Below are positions 1-12,000 of a DNA stretch of 64,000 bases, piece after piece. The stretch lies in contig NC_051106.1 in NCBI RefSeq assembly GCF_901709675.1, positions 9,620,001-9,684,000 on the forward strand, written 5' to 3'. The DNA comes from Syngnathus acus (taxonomy: Eukaryota > Chordata > Actinopteri > Syngnathiformes > Syngnathidae). Positions within the stretch are counted from its first letter, which is position 1, and every line of letters begins with the position of its first letter. The notes under the pieces are model-generated. The model did not search any database and had not been told where the DNA came from. It worked only from the letters and a program-made list of their open reading frames with translations. The position numbers and the translations under genes were made by a program.

Positions 1-3000
1 GTTAGACATGCACGAGAAAAAGCAGTAAACACAAACCATGAGTTGGGCTGGGCTTGTTGGGGAACTGTCAACTCTTATTTGAAATATCATCTGAAATAGC
101 CGATTGAGGTTTCACCCCAGAGGACAAAGAAAGTTGCAGACAGCAAGTTTCTAAGGTGTGGCAACACTTTTCAAATCTGCATTAACTTGAACTATTCACC
201 TAAAGATGACGTAGCATCCTGAACATTTTTTGCTGCTTAGAATGTCTGATAACTATTTAGATGTAATTGCAATCACAAGTTGGGAGAAATCAATTAAAAA
301 ATAAAACATGTGGAACAGTCAAGTGGTTTTCCATGTCATTGAAGCTCTGTGTGATTGCAATATATTTATAGCCGCATATGAGTGTGGGCGCGTGCCACCT
401 ACCCCGCCGAGCAACAAACATCAGACCCCCTTCTGCTTAATCAATCCCTCATGAAGGCATCTTAGTGTTCTTTCCAAACAGGGCGGTTTGAGTTTGAGAG
501 GGCCAATATTACAGAGAAGAGAAGGATGCTGCCACTCGGTGACTTGCTATTTGCGGTTGTGTGTGTGTGTGTGTGTGTGTGTATGTATCTCAGTGTGTTG
601 TTCCATCTTTGGCTGTGGGTGGCCACAGAGGGTTCGCTCTTTGACCGAGAAGCATGATCAGAAAGGAGATCCTGCTGCAATGGCACCATGTTGTTTTCAC
701 TCATTGCATACTTGGACATGAAACATAAGATTTGGTGCTTGTAAAACGATGTTGATGGACATGTTGACACAGAAATTCTCAACCGTTGCAGAACATCCAA
801 ACAGATTTGGTTTTCCGCTGTCATTATTAACATGAATTAAGGCTGCGGTGTCTGATTTGAGTTTGCAGTGGGATGCAGTCGTCAACCAGACACACATATA
901 TATATATATATTTCATTTGTGTAGAAATGTTTCATTTGTGCACTTTTTTTCAATGAGAATTAAATAAAGTAGGTCCTAATTGCATTCCATGTGTTGCACC
1001 TCACTGTAGACTCTACACTGTAGAGCGGCAGAGTCCGAGGGGGCTATTTAAGGCTGCCCTCCTCCACTGCGCACAGTTCTGGTCAGTACTTGTGTCCAAG
1101 GGAATTCTTTCGGGCTTCGGTTGTGGCTTCTGCCCTCTGTTTTTCTTGCTAGGCCAGGGCATATCAAACTTCGGTCTGCATTCCTCAAATACTGTCGCCT
1201 ATATGACTTTCTTAAGGCTCAAAAGTAAAAGGTGAGTATGAGGATAAAGCAGCATAGAGGCATGGGATGGCTTTTGTTTCAATTTGTTATTCTGCTGAAA
1301 TGTTTTCGTTACTAGAAGAACAGAACAGCCAGGGAAAAAAATAAATGTGGTTTTCAATATTTTGTTTTTTTGCTCAACTCTGTCTAGAGGCAAAATATGA
1401 TGCAATTCTGAGGTTGGCAGGAGTCAACACCCGCACTTTGTCTCAGTTGTCTGGTCGTGCGATCTCGTAAACTTTTTTTTTGCTTTGGAGCGTCTTCTGG
1501 TGCTAACAAGACTCACTCTGACTTTTATTTCGCTTTGTGAGCGACTGTTCATTTATTGTATGGCTTCCTTTGAATACTCTAGGGAAATACTCATCAAAGT
1601 ACGTGCATGACTATTCCTGGCACCTACGGTGGATCCATTCTCCACAGAAATCTGACACATACACTACAGCTCATCTCATTTGATGCGTATTTTTAGCGGG
1701 AGAGGATTTTCTAGGTCATCATTGCGTAATGCGTATTATGTCAAAACTCGCTCGGCAAGTGTCTTCTTTCAAAACGACGCAACACAATGACAGCAAGTAA
1801 AGTACAACAAAGTTTTAAACTTCTAAGGTCTATTTTTCCTGAAAAAAAGGTGGTTGCACATGCAAAGTAATGGATATGAAATGAGAGACAGGGTTGAAAG
1901 AGGACATGATAAATATTTGCAGCTGGAATGACACACGCGAGCCCTTACCGGACGTGCCGATAATAAATCCACTTTTGCCACATTTTCCGTCACAAAACTA
2001 CCAAATGCCGGCAACTGATGTGAGCCAGGTCCAGGTGATGGTTCAGCACACAGTCTTACATAAGAAGTGAGGAACTGCCTGGAAGGAATTTGAGGTAGGC
2101 CCTTGTAATCCCTGCTGTTTTAGAGGATTGTTGGGTCCAAATTCCTCGTTACAGTCATTCTAAAAAAAAAAGTGCTTGTGTGCTGGTCTTGCTTGCCATT
2201 TCACACAAATGAAGCAAAGTATGTCAGTGATCAACAAAAAGATGACTTTTACAAAAATGAGTGGAAACCACCAAGGGGCCTTGAAAGCTAATGAAAGTCC
2301 GGTGAGGCTCTCAATAGCAACAACACAAGCCGAGCGACTGGATTAGTTGATTGTGATATGTGAGCGCCCAAATATTGATCCGTTTCAATGTGTCACAATG
2401 AATTAGGCCACAGCGAAGTGATGGCGGATGGTGTGCGTGCAGGGATGCTACTTTCTCTTGTTGTTCAGCCATACCATCGAAAGTTCTTCTCGGGTTGGAG
2501 CGGGAAACCTTCAATGCGATTATTTTGGTCAAATCGTGATGTATGATGAGTTGAAAAAAATTATTGGCTAAGATGCAGTGGTTTCCTTATATAGTTTTAA
2601 ATGACATCATCATTTTTTTGCTCATTACATGGATTGCCAAATTGAAGAATTCCGACCTTAGCGTATCATCCCATCTAGTAAAAGGAGAAAGGAAGCGCCA
2701 GAAGGAGATCAAATATAATTGAGCTCCTATTGTTTCGGGGTGAAAGCTAACGTGGATGTTTTGAATCAGACGATTTGACCTTCACTTTTTCTCCCTTCAC
2801 TTCAAACGACATGAAAGAGAGGCTACACAGAGCAGAATAAATGGGAGAGCAGATGACTTGGGACAAAACTAGCAGAGCATGCAGTTCCACGGACAAAAGC
2901 GGGCCTCTGTGTTGTGTCAAAGAGCACAGCCGGGTCAGCTGTTCACAGAATGTCGGGTGAGGAGAAACAAGATGCTTTAAATAACAGGAAACAATTCAAC

Positions 3001-5600
3001 TGGGGCTCTACAAGACAAACACAAGTGAGTAACGTCTGGGCAGGAATTTGGGATTGTGTGGCAGAGGATGACTCCTGACACTGGAAGCAAATGTGGAAAA
3101 AAAAACAATAATTCACTCGAGTGCTTTAATACAATTTAAGGATAAAAAGCGTCACTCGTGAGAAAGCAAAGAGCCAAGGAAACAGAAGCCGAACAAACAT
3201 GCAAAGTTGATTACACTTATTTAATATCAATGTGCGGCTGTAATATACACCGTCTGGCTCAATGTGAGTGAAATGAGGACAAGTCATGAAAAATGTTTTA
3301 TAATATTTCTTTGTTTAGGATATGGCAGGTTTTCAACTCAACCGCGACGTCACGGAAACACACACAGGAAGTGTACCTAATGAAGTGACCTGTGAGTGCA
3401 CAGTATATGTTGAGTGGTAAAATTCACAGCAGAGATTAATGTCATTGATATTTTGGATATGTATCCATGCCAAAATAAATACAGGCTTAGTAATTGACTT
3501 CCCAGCATTTAAAGCCACAAGCTAGCAAATGGCCAAAACTATAAATCAGCAATTAACAAATTGAGTTAATATTGCAAAGGTAATTATAGACCTCCTTTTA
3601 GGGTAGTGATCATAATTTCAGGCAGAACCATAATCACAGTATATGCGTACAAATGATGCAAAAAAAATGGCTTGTAAAATCTATTGGTGCCCGTTAAATT
3701 CACACTTTTGTTTTTAAGAACACAGCAATCTGGTTTAATATGAGGCATCATCGGATCATAATTGCGGAATGACTCATAGCAGAAAAACTCACCGCAGCAA
3801 ATGGAGGATTTAAATAGCTATATTTGTTGGCTGATGCGCTGCAACGTGGCATCTTAGCATGCCTACAGAATATCAAAATACCCTGCAAAAAATTGGAATA
3901 ATGCTCTTTAATACACTCATATGCACATTACTATATTACATCACGTGCATTTAAAAAAAAAAAAATGAATGGCATGCACTCATAATTATGACATCACTAA
4001 TAAAATCTCAATTAGTGCCTACTCAAATATTTTATTTTATGTCATATTGTTTCATGTCCAACCTTGTCAATTCAAGGCACTTCTTCATAAAACCTGGATC
4101 CCGTCTAATAGCTGCAACTAACTAAAGACTGAGTGAAAACATGATCCAATCCCGTGGTTCCATTCCTCACTAGTTCCTAAGGTCAGTACGAAGCTGGAGT
4201 GACGTTAAGGCCTGGACCGATTTCTCCGATGACTGACTTGAGTGGAAAAGCACTTAATTCATGATGGTGTCACTCTGAGGACACGGCTCACACTGACATG
4301 GAGGTTTCATTGAATAATATAATGTCACTTACGTCTGTTTCAAACAATAGCAGAGTCAACAAGAGTCTCATTTACACAAAGATATGGGAAGAATTCTGGG
4401 GCATCGTTCTCTGGAAACAAAATCCAAGCTGCTCTGGATGACCTCCACCTGATTTGACTCAATTAAGAGGATTAATACTTCCTTTTTCTTGGTTTCCTCC
4501 CAAATTTAATATGAGTGGCCTTCACTGGAAAATGTCATCCTGCCAATGACAGGCCAAGCCACTGGTGCGCTACCTTTCAACACCGGAATCTTTGCTCTTA
4601 AAAAAAAAAACAGACGGTATACAATTACAGACAGAATGACAGCAGTACTTGAGTAATTTTCAGGCAACTTTTTTTGTTTTTGTGCATCACACAGCAATAT
4701 ATGTCCATGCACCCAAATGCCAGGCAATACACCTGACACTTCTAGAATCGAATTGCTTCTCACAATATCCCATTGCATTGATTTTCTTCATGCAAAAAAA
4801 TAAAATAAAAATGCATGGTCATGCAACTAATACAGGGCTGGCAAAAGTATGAAGTCATCATTACTGACTATAAACAGAAACAATCTAGACATAATTCCAA
4901 CCACCACCGGCATGTGAAGTGGGACAATAGTCACAACACAATACAGGGAACCACAATAAAGCCACCCAAGTTGTCCTTATAATGGGACGGAGCTTTTATT
5001 TCATGGTGACAAGTCAAATTATTTTGAGCACCATCAACTTTTACTCATGTCTTTCCACTGCTTAATGCTTACAAATGATCTTATGCACCAAAATAGCACA
5101 GCTGGACATGGATCTTTCTCAGACACATCAAATTAAATTTGATGTCTGCTTGAGCCACAGGGTCCAAAGTGGGTCCCTGGAATGGGCAATTAATGAAGGA
5201 TTATGGGCTGTGGGGAAATCTAAACGCAGACATTCACTTGGCTTCTTCATTTTTCAGATGAGTAAATGCAGGCTTAGAGACACAAGACTATCCTCTGCAA
5301 ACTTCTTTTGACTGATTGTGTAAAAAAAAAAGATGCCATGTGATGCAGACAAAGAAATGTCGATATGGCTTGAGCAAAAACAAAACAAAAATTGCCTAAA
5401 ATTTGCAAACAGTTGCGATAACCTGCGATATACCGAGGGAACTGCATTGCTTTTCCAACAGCCTTGCAAAATGTAACAATGTGATTGGCCTCGGAAAAAT
5501 GACGCGAACATATTGATTTGCGTTTGGTTTGGTTGTCATGTGGCATTCAAATGTGGCCAATTGCAGAAATAAAAATAAATCGTGTAGTGCACCTTTCAGA
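1..5600. other. Intergenic region upstream of daam2
   Basis: No exon with recognisable protein similarity was found on either strand; the open frames here are short and have no coding signature. The stretch holds a (TG)n microsatellite near 560, a short (TA)n run near 897-911, and a promoter-like patch near 1,030-1,230 described separately. The rest is AT-rich unique-looking sequence. It could contain distal daam2 regulatory elements, but none can be shown from the sequence alone. Confidence 0.6.
558..582. repeat. (TG)n microsatellite
   Basis: About 12 uninterrupted TG dinucleotide units, followed by degenerate TATG/TATC units. It is probably length-polymorphic. Confidence 0.9.
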
Positions 5601-5639
5601 CCGAAATAAATGTCTCTCCCGTCCACACGGAGCGTGCGT

Positions 5640-5928
5640 CGTAGCTTTAAGAAGGGAGGCGTGGTGCTGTTGCTGCTGCTGCTGCTGGTGCTGCTGCTGT
5701 TTGGAGCGACTTGACAGTCGCGCTGCAGTCAGTTCACTCACTCACTCGCTCACTATCTATCATTCAGCTGAATGAGCAGCTCATTCCATGCAGCCAGGCA
5801 GGCAGGACCTCGCTCCCACTGTCCCACACCGCAATTTTCCGCTGACAACATTAAGAGGGATTATTATTATCATAATCATCATCATTATTGCCGATCACAA
5901 CCTGCTTTCTCCGTAAAGAACCGAAGCG
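5640..5928 (+). promoter_or_regulatory. daam2: Probable daam2 promoter and non-coding first exon
   Basis: The patch is GC-rich and CpG-bearing compared with its AT-rich surroundings. It contains a GGGAGGCGTGG GC-box-like motif and a CTG repeat (about 5,669-5,701), and it ends in a good splice donor (AAGCG|gtaagc, donor at 5,929). No other first exon is evident between here and the coding start exon at 26,168, whose acceptor lies 107 bp before the ATG, so an upstream non-coding exon is required. The exon 5' end is a guess; no TATA box is obvious. If the assignment is right, an ATG at 5,772 opens a 56-residue upstream ORF. An alternative is that this is the first exon of an unrelated non-coding transcript. 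Confidence 0.55.
5669..5701. repeat. Interrupted (CTG)n trinucleotide repeat
   Basis: A run of CTG/TTG/GTG triplets, about 11 units, lies within the proposed daam2 promoter or 5' UTR. On the opposite strand it reads as a CAG (poly-Gln) frame, which is a by-product and not a gene. Confidence 0.8.
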
Positions 5929-6003
5929 GTAAGCACCGATTTTGTTTCTTTTTACCTGGTGAATGTGCATGAGGTGCTCGGGTTGTGATGGTGCTGCCTG
6001 GCT

Positions 6004-6052
6004 GTCACCCCCCGGCCCGACCCGGCTCGGCCCGGCCCGGCCCGGCCCGGCC
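6004..6052. repeat. (CCCGG)n GC-rich pentanucleotide array
   Basis: Repeated CCCGG units (perfect from 6,031 to 6,050, degenerate before) lie just inside intron 1, about 80-120 bp after the proposed first-exon donor. The minus strand has four GGG runs spaced by CC, which satisfies the usual G-quadruplex pattern. Confidence 0.8.
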
Positions 6053-9000
6053 GTGCATTCATCAGCCGGGGGAAGTAAGCATCGAGGCTGCCGTTGGCGT
6101 GGAGATGGCAAACGTGTGAAATCTTTGTTGCAAGCTCGTTTGACATTTGCAGACCCTTATTTGTGTTGCTGGCAAAATGCAAATGAGAGCATTATAGATG
6201 ATGTTACGCGACATCTCTTTTGCAAAGGATGCCAACGTACCGATCGCTACGAGCACCGGCCGTAAAAAATAATAAAAAACGTCAGGTCTTAGTACCATCA
6301 GCTGCTTTTGACACTTTATTGCACAATTGTATTTGTCACCGTCGTCCCCTCCTATATGTGATACAATGCCAACTAGATTCCTTCACGTAGATACTCAATG
6401 AATGTCTGCAGAATACTAAAATGTCAAATTTGACGCCGGTTCGCTCGAGTACCCACAGAGGGCGCCCTACCTCCTTATTAACAATCTATTACAGACATGC
6501 ACAGCAATACGTGAAGGTTGATCCCAGAGGATCATTTCATACCATCACATCATTTACACCTATGTTAATGCAATAATCACTCGAGCAGCTACACTTTCAA
6601 CTGTTTCTAAAAATAACATGCTGCATTCACAGTATTGTGTCCACAGTGGCTGTTTACCAACTTCCAGGCCTCCATGGCTCTTAAAATGCAATCTGTAATT
6701 CAAAGAGGATGGGGAAGTATGGAGCCCTTTAATCCCTTTGCACATCTGGCAGTGATGCGGTAATGTGTCCTCTTGCTCATCTGAGCAGGCTTTACAAGCA
6801 GTGCGCCGTGCCATGCCATGCCAAGCGCATCCTCCTTGTCACCCACGCAGCTTTGCATTGAGCATCTGCCACATTCCACCTCATGTGTCAAAAGCATGTC
6901 GCTTGCGATCCGCTGATGAATCCTTACGTGTGTCCACTGACAAAACCATTTCGGAATAAATCGCCCACATTTGTGCGGCTAATTTGTCTGCGGCAGAAAA
7001 GGGATAACAAGGTTTTCCAACTAAGTCTGTTACCAACCAATGTAAGCCACGTGAAGAGTTTGAAGCTTCAAAATTGTAAAATCATACCTAGGAGACATGG
7101 CCTTTGCCTTCCAGTCCATCTGGAGCAGCTGTTGCAGCAGTTTGGCAGAAGTATTTTTAGGTCCAATGTTTTGATTAGCAAGCGCAATCCTCATCCAGCT
7201 ACCTGTGCGTTTCCGAAGGGAGGGAGGAAAGAAAAATAGATCTGGTCCAAGAGTAACAAAAGCCCTTGGCTGACGTGGGCTGCTTCTGGCTGTACCCTCG
7301 CTGACTGAGGAGGACAGACAATTGGGTTGTGTGCACATTACTGGAGGAGGTGGAAAGATGGAGCCTTGCTCAGATGACATGGTGGCATGGCATACTGGGT
7401 TTTTAGCAGGTAAACAAGCAAGCTGCACTTGACGCTGGTGTGCCCAGTACTATAAGCCTTTGGTAAGCCTTCCTGCCACAGGGAAGGGAGGGGTGGTGCG
7501 GGATCATCGTTCAGCCATGTTTGTGGTGCACTTTGCTTCAGCGTGATTTTGGTCTGCATGTGGGACCAACCCCATGTGGCATAGTGCAATCTGTTGATGA
7601 TTAAAGGAACACCAAAGCTGTGGTTATTATTATCTAGTTCATGCTCTATTGCTATTATGAAAAAGCCGGTTCTTTGTCAACGAATCAACAGCATCATGTT
7701 TATACCCCATCCAACACAATTGTTTTCCAGACATCTATCTTATCAGGCCCTTAAGATGGAATAATCATCATGCAGGGACGGCATTTTGCTTAAATATGTG
7801 AACACACAATTTAGGTTTGCCATTAAAAATACATGATGAGTTGCTGGCTGCATTCCAGACAATTTGGCAATTTACCCGGAGGTCAATTGTGACTTCTCCC
7901 CCCCCATGACATGAACCGGCATTGTGAGTCACAGTACGTGCATATGACGAGTTGCTAATCATGGTTTCAGCCTTCGCTGGCAATGCAGCCTGCTTGCATG
8001 CTTACTGCAATTTCTGGCACAGGGTTTAAGAAAGAAGTCTGGGACTAATTAGCTGTTAAGGCATAATCTTATTCCAGACAGACACCACATGTTGTGTCTG
8101 TTAAAAGTGATCCCCTGCAACACTCCCTAAAGCCCCCTCCTACTGCTCCTTAATCACAAATGGTATTTACATAAAAAATGGCAAACTGGATTATTTTTGT
8201 AGCACGAGGCAACCATATTTCTGGCACCGTGTCATACATTCCCTTAATGTGCATTTGGACTTCCAAATGTCTGAATAGGAGTACATCAATGATGTCGTAC
8301 TGTAACATAACCTGTCCATTCTCTCCCGGCCACACTGAGGACCACAAATGTAGCAGCATAAATGGATATACATTTTTAAACATCAATGTCTCTTGTGTTT
8401 TAGTGTATTAACACAAACTTAAAATGAAAAAAAATAATAATAACATGCAAGGTGACGGGAAGCTGGAACGTTCATACAATCCTAAAGCTGTTCTCTGCTC
8501 GCCACACCTGGGTTCAAGAGGAAGCGCTGCATAGCAGGAATGTCTGATAGGGTGAAGACCTCAGAGGAGAATGTGGCTAAACCAGCTGGGAAGTTCAATG
8601 TTAACATTTGTCATATGTCCCAGTTTGTCCTTGAATAAAAAAAATCTGATACTGACTTCTTATTCCGTATGTGGTAAAAGCATTTCCAGACTATGAGGTC
8701 AATTAAAATCCCATCAATCACAGCAAATGCCAGCTATGCCCCCCACCAGGCTGCTTGCGTGACTGACAGAAGCATGGCCGCAAAAATCTTGAAAATCATT
8801 TGAAACACACACACACACTCAACCTCTTCTCTGTATAAAAAAAAACAAAAAACGCTGCCCCTCCTACAGTTTTGTTTGCTGACATTTCCACAGCTTTTCC
8901 ACAATTGACAAGTGTCCATCGGTAGGATGAACGTTGAGATCTCCACATCTAATCTTAGAGCTCCTGCGTACTGAGCTAATAATAGCTCGAGCTACAGAAA

Positions 9001-12000
9001 AAGCACCACATTGATTGTGTCAGGGACGGACAGACGGGCGAAGGGACGGGACGGGACGGATCGGGTGGTGGAGGTGATTGTGGGGCTCCGTTTGGGACAT
9101 ATGCTCTTGATACTTTGCTGAGCACAAAGCGGCTCTTTCACTTGGGATCTGGTGCACATATGGAATAGTTTATCCAAACTCCATAACGTCAACCACACAG
9201 TGTTTTCTTGCCAACAGGTTCCCCTTCCTTCACCTATACATTTCAAATTCAGTTTGCCACCCAAATGAGCTTTGGACCTGGCATGGGACAAGTGCTCCTC
9301 AATACTTTCCAGATCTGAAATTGATTTGAACTGTCATCAATAATATTTTAAGATTTCTTTTATGCTTTCTAATGTTCATGTTTGTATATATTTACCAGTT
9401 TACTTTGTTTCCCCGTTCATGGTGGAACATTCTTGCTCATTCTGTTTCTACTTGTGTGGATTTAGCATTAATTGCATTTGGCGCCCGATAACTATTTGAC
9501 TTTTCTATTTTATGAACTCAAGGTCCACATTTAGCGGGTTTACACTTTGTCAAATGATCGGAAATCTATTTTAACGCTATCACTGTGTATGACATCAGCT
9601 TGAAAGATTGTCTTCTAAACTGCACAGCTGGGTGTAGATAACCCAGCAGCTTGGATGGATGTTTATTTCTTGTCTTTCTGCATTCCTGCTTCTTATTTAT
9701 AATATCCCGCTTGGGGGGGGGCGGAGGGGTTACTTCTATAAAAGGAAGTTTGAAAACTTTCGCTCACCCACTGGAAACAAGGCATGCATATCAAAATTTT
9801 TTCTTAAGGTGTAATCGCTTTAGAAGGACAGCGGTCAAAATGGAGGAAGAAGGATATGTGCCCTCCTTTACCTCTTCATGCCTGGACAAATTCCGTCCCT
9901 TCCGATGTCGCCCCATGAATAAGGCTCAATTCCTTCTCTTCTCCATCTGAGTTCTTGTCCCACTCATTTATTTTTCTGAGCCACTTAAATAGTCATTTTC
10001 AATTCAAAACAGTGTTAGCGTATGAAGTATGTTTACAAGCAGTATGACTGAGCACGAACTCTTCGTCCTCATTCCACCCTCCCTTCCTTTCGGTCATCTC
10101 GGTCCTTCTTGCTGCCCTGTGTGAATCTGTTTGTGTGTTTAATTGTGGGAAAATTTCCTGACATTCGTGAGAGTCCCCCGCTCTCTGGACCGTCTTTTCC
10201 CCGGGGGCCCCCTTGGCTCTCAGCGACGGCGAGCCCCATCACTGCTCCGGGTCTCCTCTCCTAGCAACCCCTAGCGAGCGCTAGCAGAAGGCCAGCCGCT
10301 TTCACTTGCTTTCACTAGAGAGCCAACAATGCAGTTTATCTTTTCAGAAGCAGGAGATTACGTAGATGTCTCGGCGATGCGATAAAAGGTCTTGACACGA
10401 AAAAATAACACTCCCATCCTATTAATCACTTCAGATGGCGACTAATGTACAAACATTGGAGTTACAATGACGTTCCATTGGGGAATGTGCCACACTGATG
10501 TGTTTTTTTTCTTGCAATCCCTGTAGAGCAAGTCTTTCCTCCAAAGCTGGACCTTGAAGGTGATTTTCTTTTAACAATAACAAAGCTTTCCTATTGAATT
10601 GTCTTTGTTTAAAGCCAAAACATTGAAGAAATCATTTCAAAATGTTAACGCTGTCTTGTAATGATTGTAAAGTCGGTTAAAAATGACTGCCAGGCACCTT
10701 GACTTGTCTTCTGCTGGCTCTCGGCCAAAATCTGATGCGTCATTAGCGTAAACTGTCATCTCATTGTGTTTAAGCAATGAGACGGATGAGTGAACGTAGG
10801 TGGGGATCTCAAAAATGATGACAAACGGGTCTGTCTCTTGGCTATGGAGTACCAAAACAGATGAACGTGGATCTGAATGTTGGACCTGAGCCACGGATCC
10901 TTCATCACTACCACATTTTTTTCCCTCCAAGAACTTCTTTTGACCAAGTGAAGGACTGCGTGGTTGGGAACAGCTAAAGCATTCAGAGGCCTTATGAATA
11001 GAAGCCTGTCTCTGGAGAGCCTTACTAAAATGGCTTCTTTTGCGCTTATCCCTTTGGAGAGACAGATTGATCTCACACAAGATCACTTCACATGGCAAGG
11101 TGTTTATTTCTAGAGCTTTATAATGCACCATTTGGTCATCCAAGTGCCATAAAGCCATTGGCTTACCTTTATATTGTTGCACAATAAAGCTGTTGCTTCC
11201 TTTTACTGTTCGTCGGCACTGAGCTCATCCTCCCTTCGTCAATCAACCTACGATATTCTGATGGACGTTTTAACCCCTATTTCCATTTACAAGTTTTTGC
11301 AGATGTGAAGGAGGAAAGTGGGAGCGAGAAAACCTATTAAAGCGGTTGTCATCCTCGTAGGATTGACACACTGTTAGATTTTGCATGGTGACCCTTGGCA
11401 ATGTTTCTGTAGTTACAATACATCATGGAGGCTGATCAAATGGTGTGTTTTTTCCTCTTGTGCATATAAACGCGGAAAATATTTCTGTTCAGGAAGCGTG
11501 CGGGTAAACAAACATAAGCAGCAAGTGGAGCGCTCCAAAGTGATCCAACCATTGTCTTGTTTTGGCAGTTCTTAGTCAGTCTGTTCATAAAGTGTCATTA
11601 AGGGTTACAGGCCCATTTATATCAAGCACCAACACTAATTTGGTGCTGGCTGTGGTTGTCCGTTGCCATTTGTAATTCCGTTTGACGTAATCTAGAATTT
11701 TCCTATTGCCCGTGTAGCCAAAACAAGCTCTGCGTGTGTGCTGAAAGCTCCATTCTGCCAACAATGGAATGATAGAGGGAATGCGAAGCCATGAGTGTGC
11801 CAAACCATCTGACTCAGCGCAAGCATAACATCTCCAAGAGGCTCACTTTACTCCATCTCGCTCTTTTCCAACACACTTTGACATCCGTGCATTTGAACCT
11901 AAATCGTATCCTCAAGCCGTGAGCCACCGTAATAGCTGAATGTTTTTTAAAGCCTGTCCCGAGCAAATACCTTCACATTGTGTAACAGCTGCATGGATTA

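Noticed and set aside
5547-5741. Minus-strand frame with a poly-glutamine run
   Set aside because: It is the reverse complement of the CTG repeat in the proposed daam2 promoter. There is no flanking domain and no splice or codon evidence.
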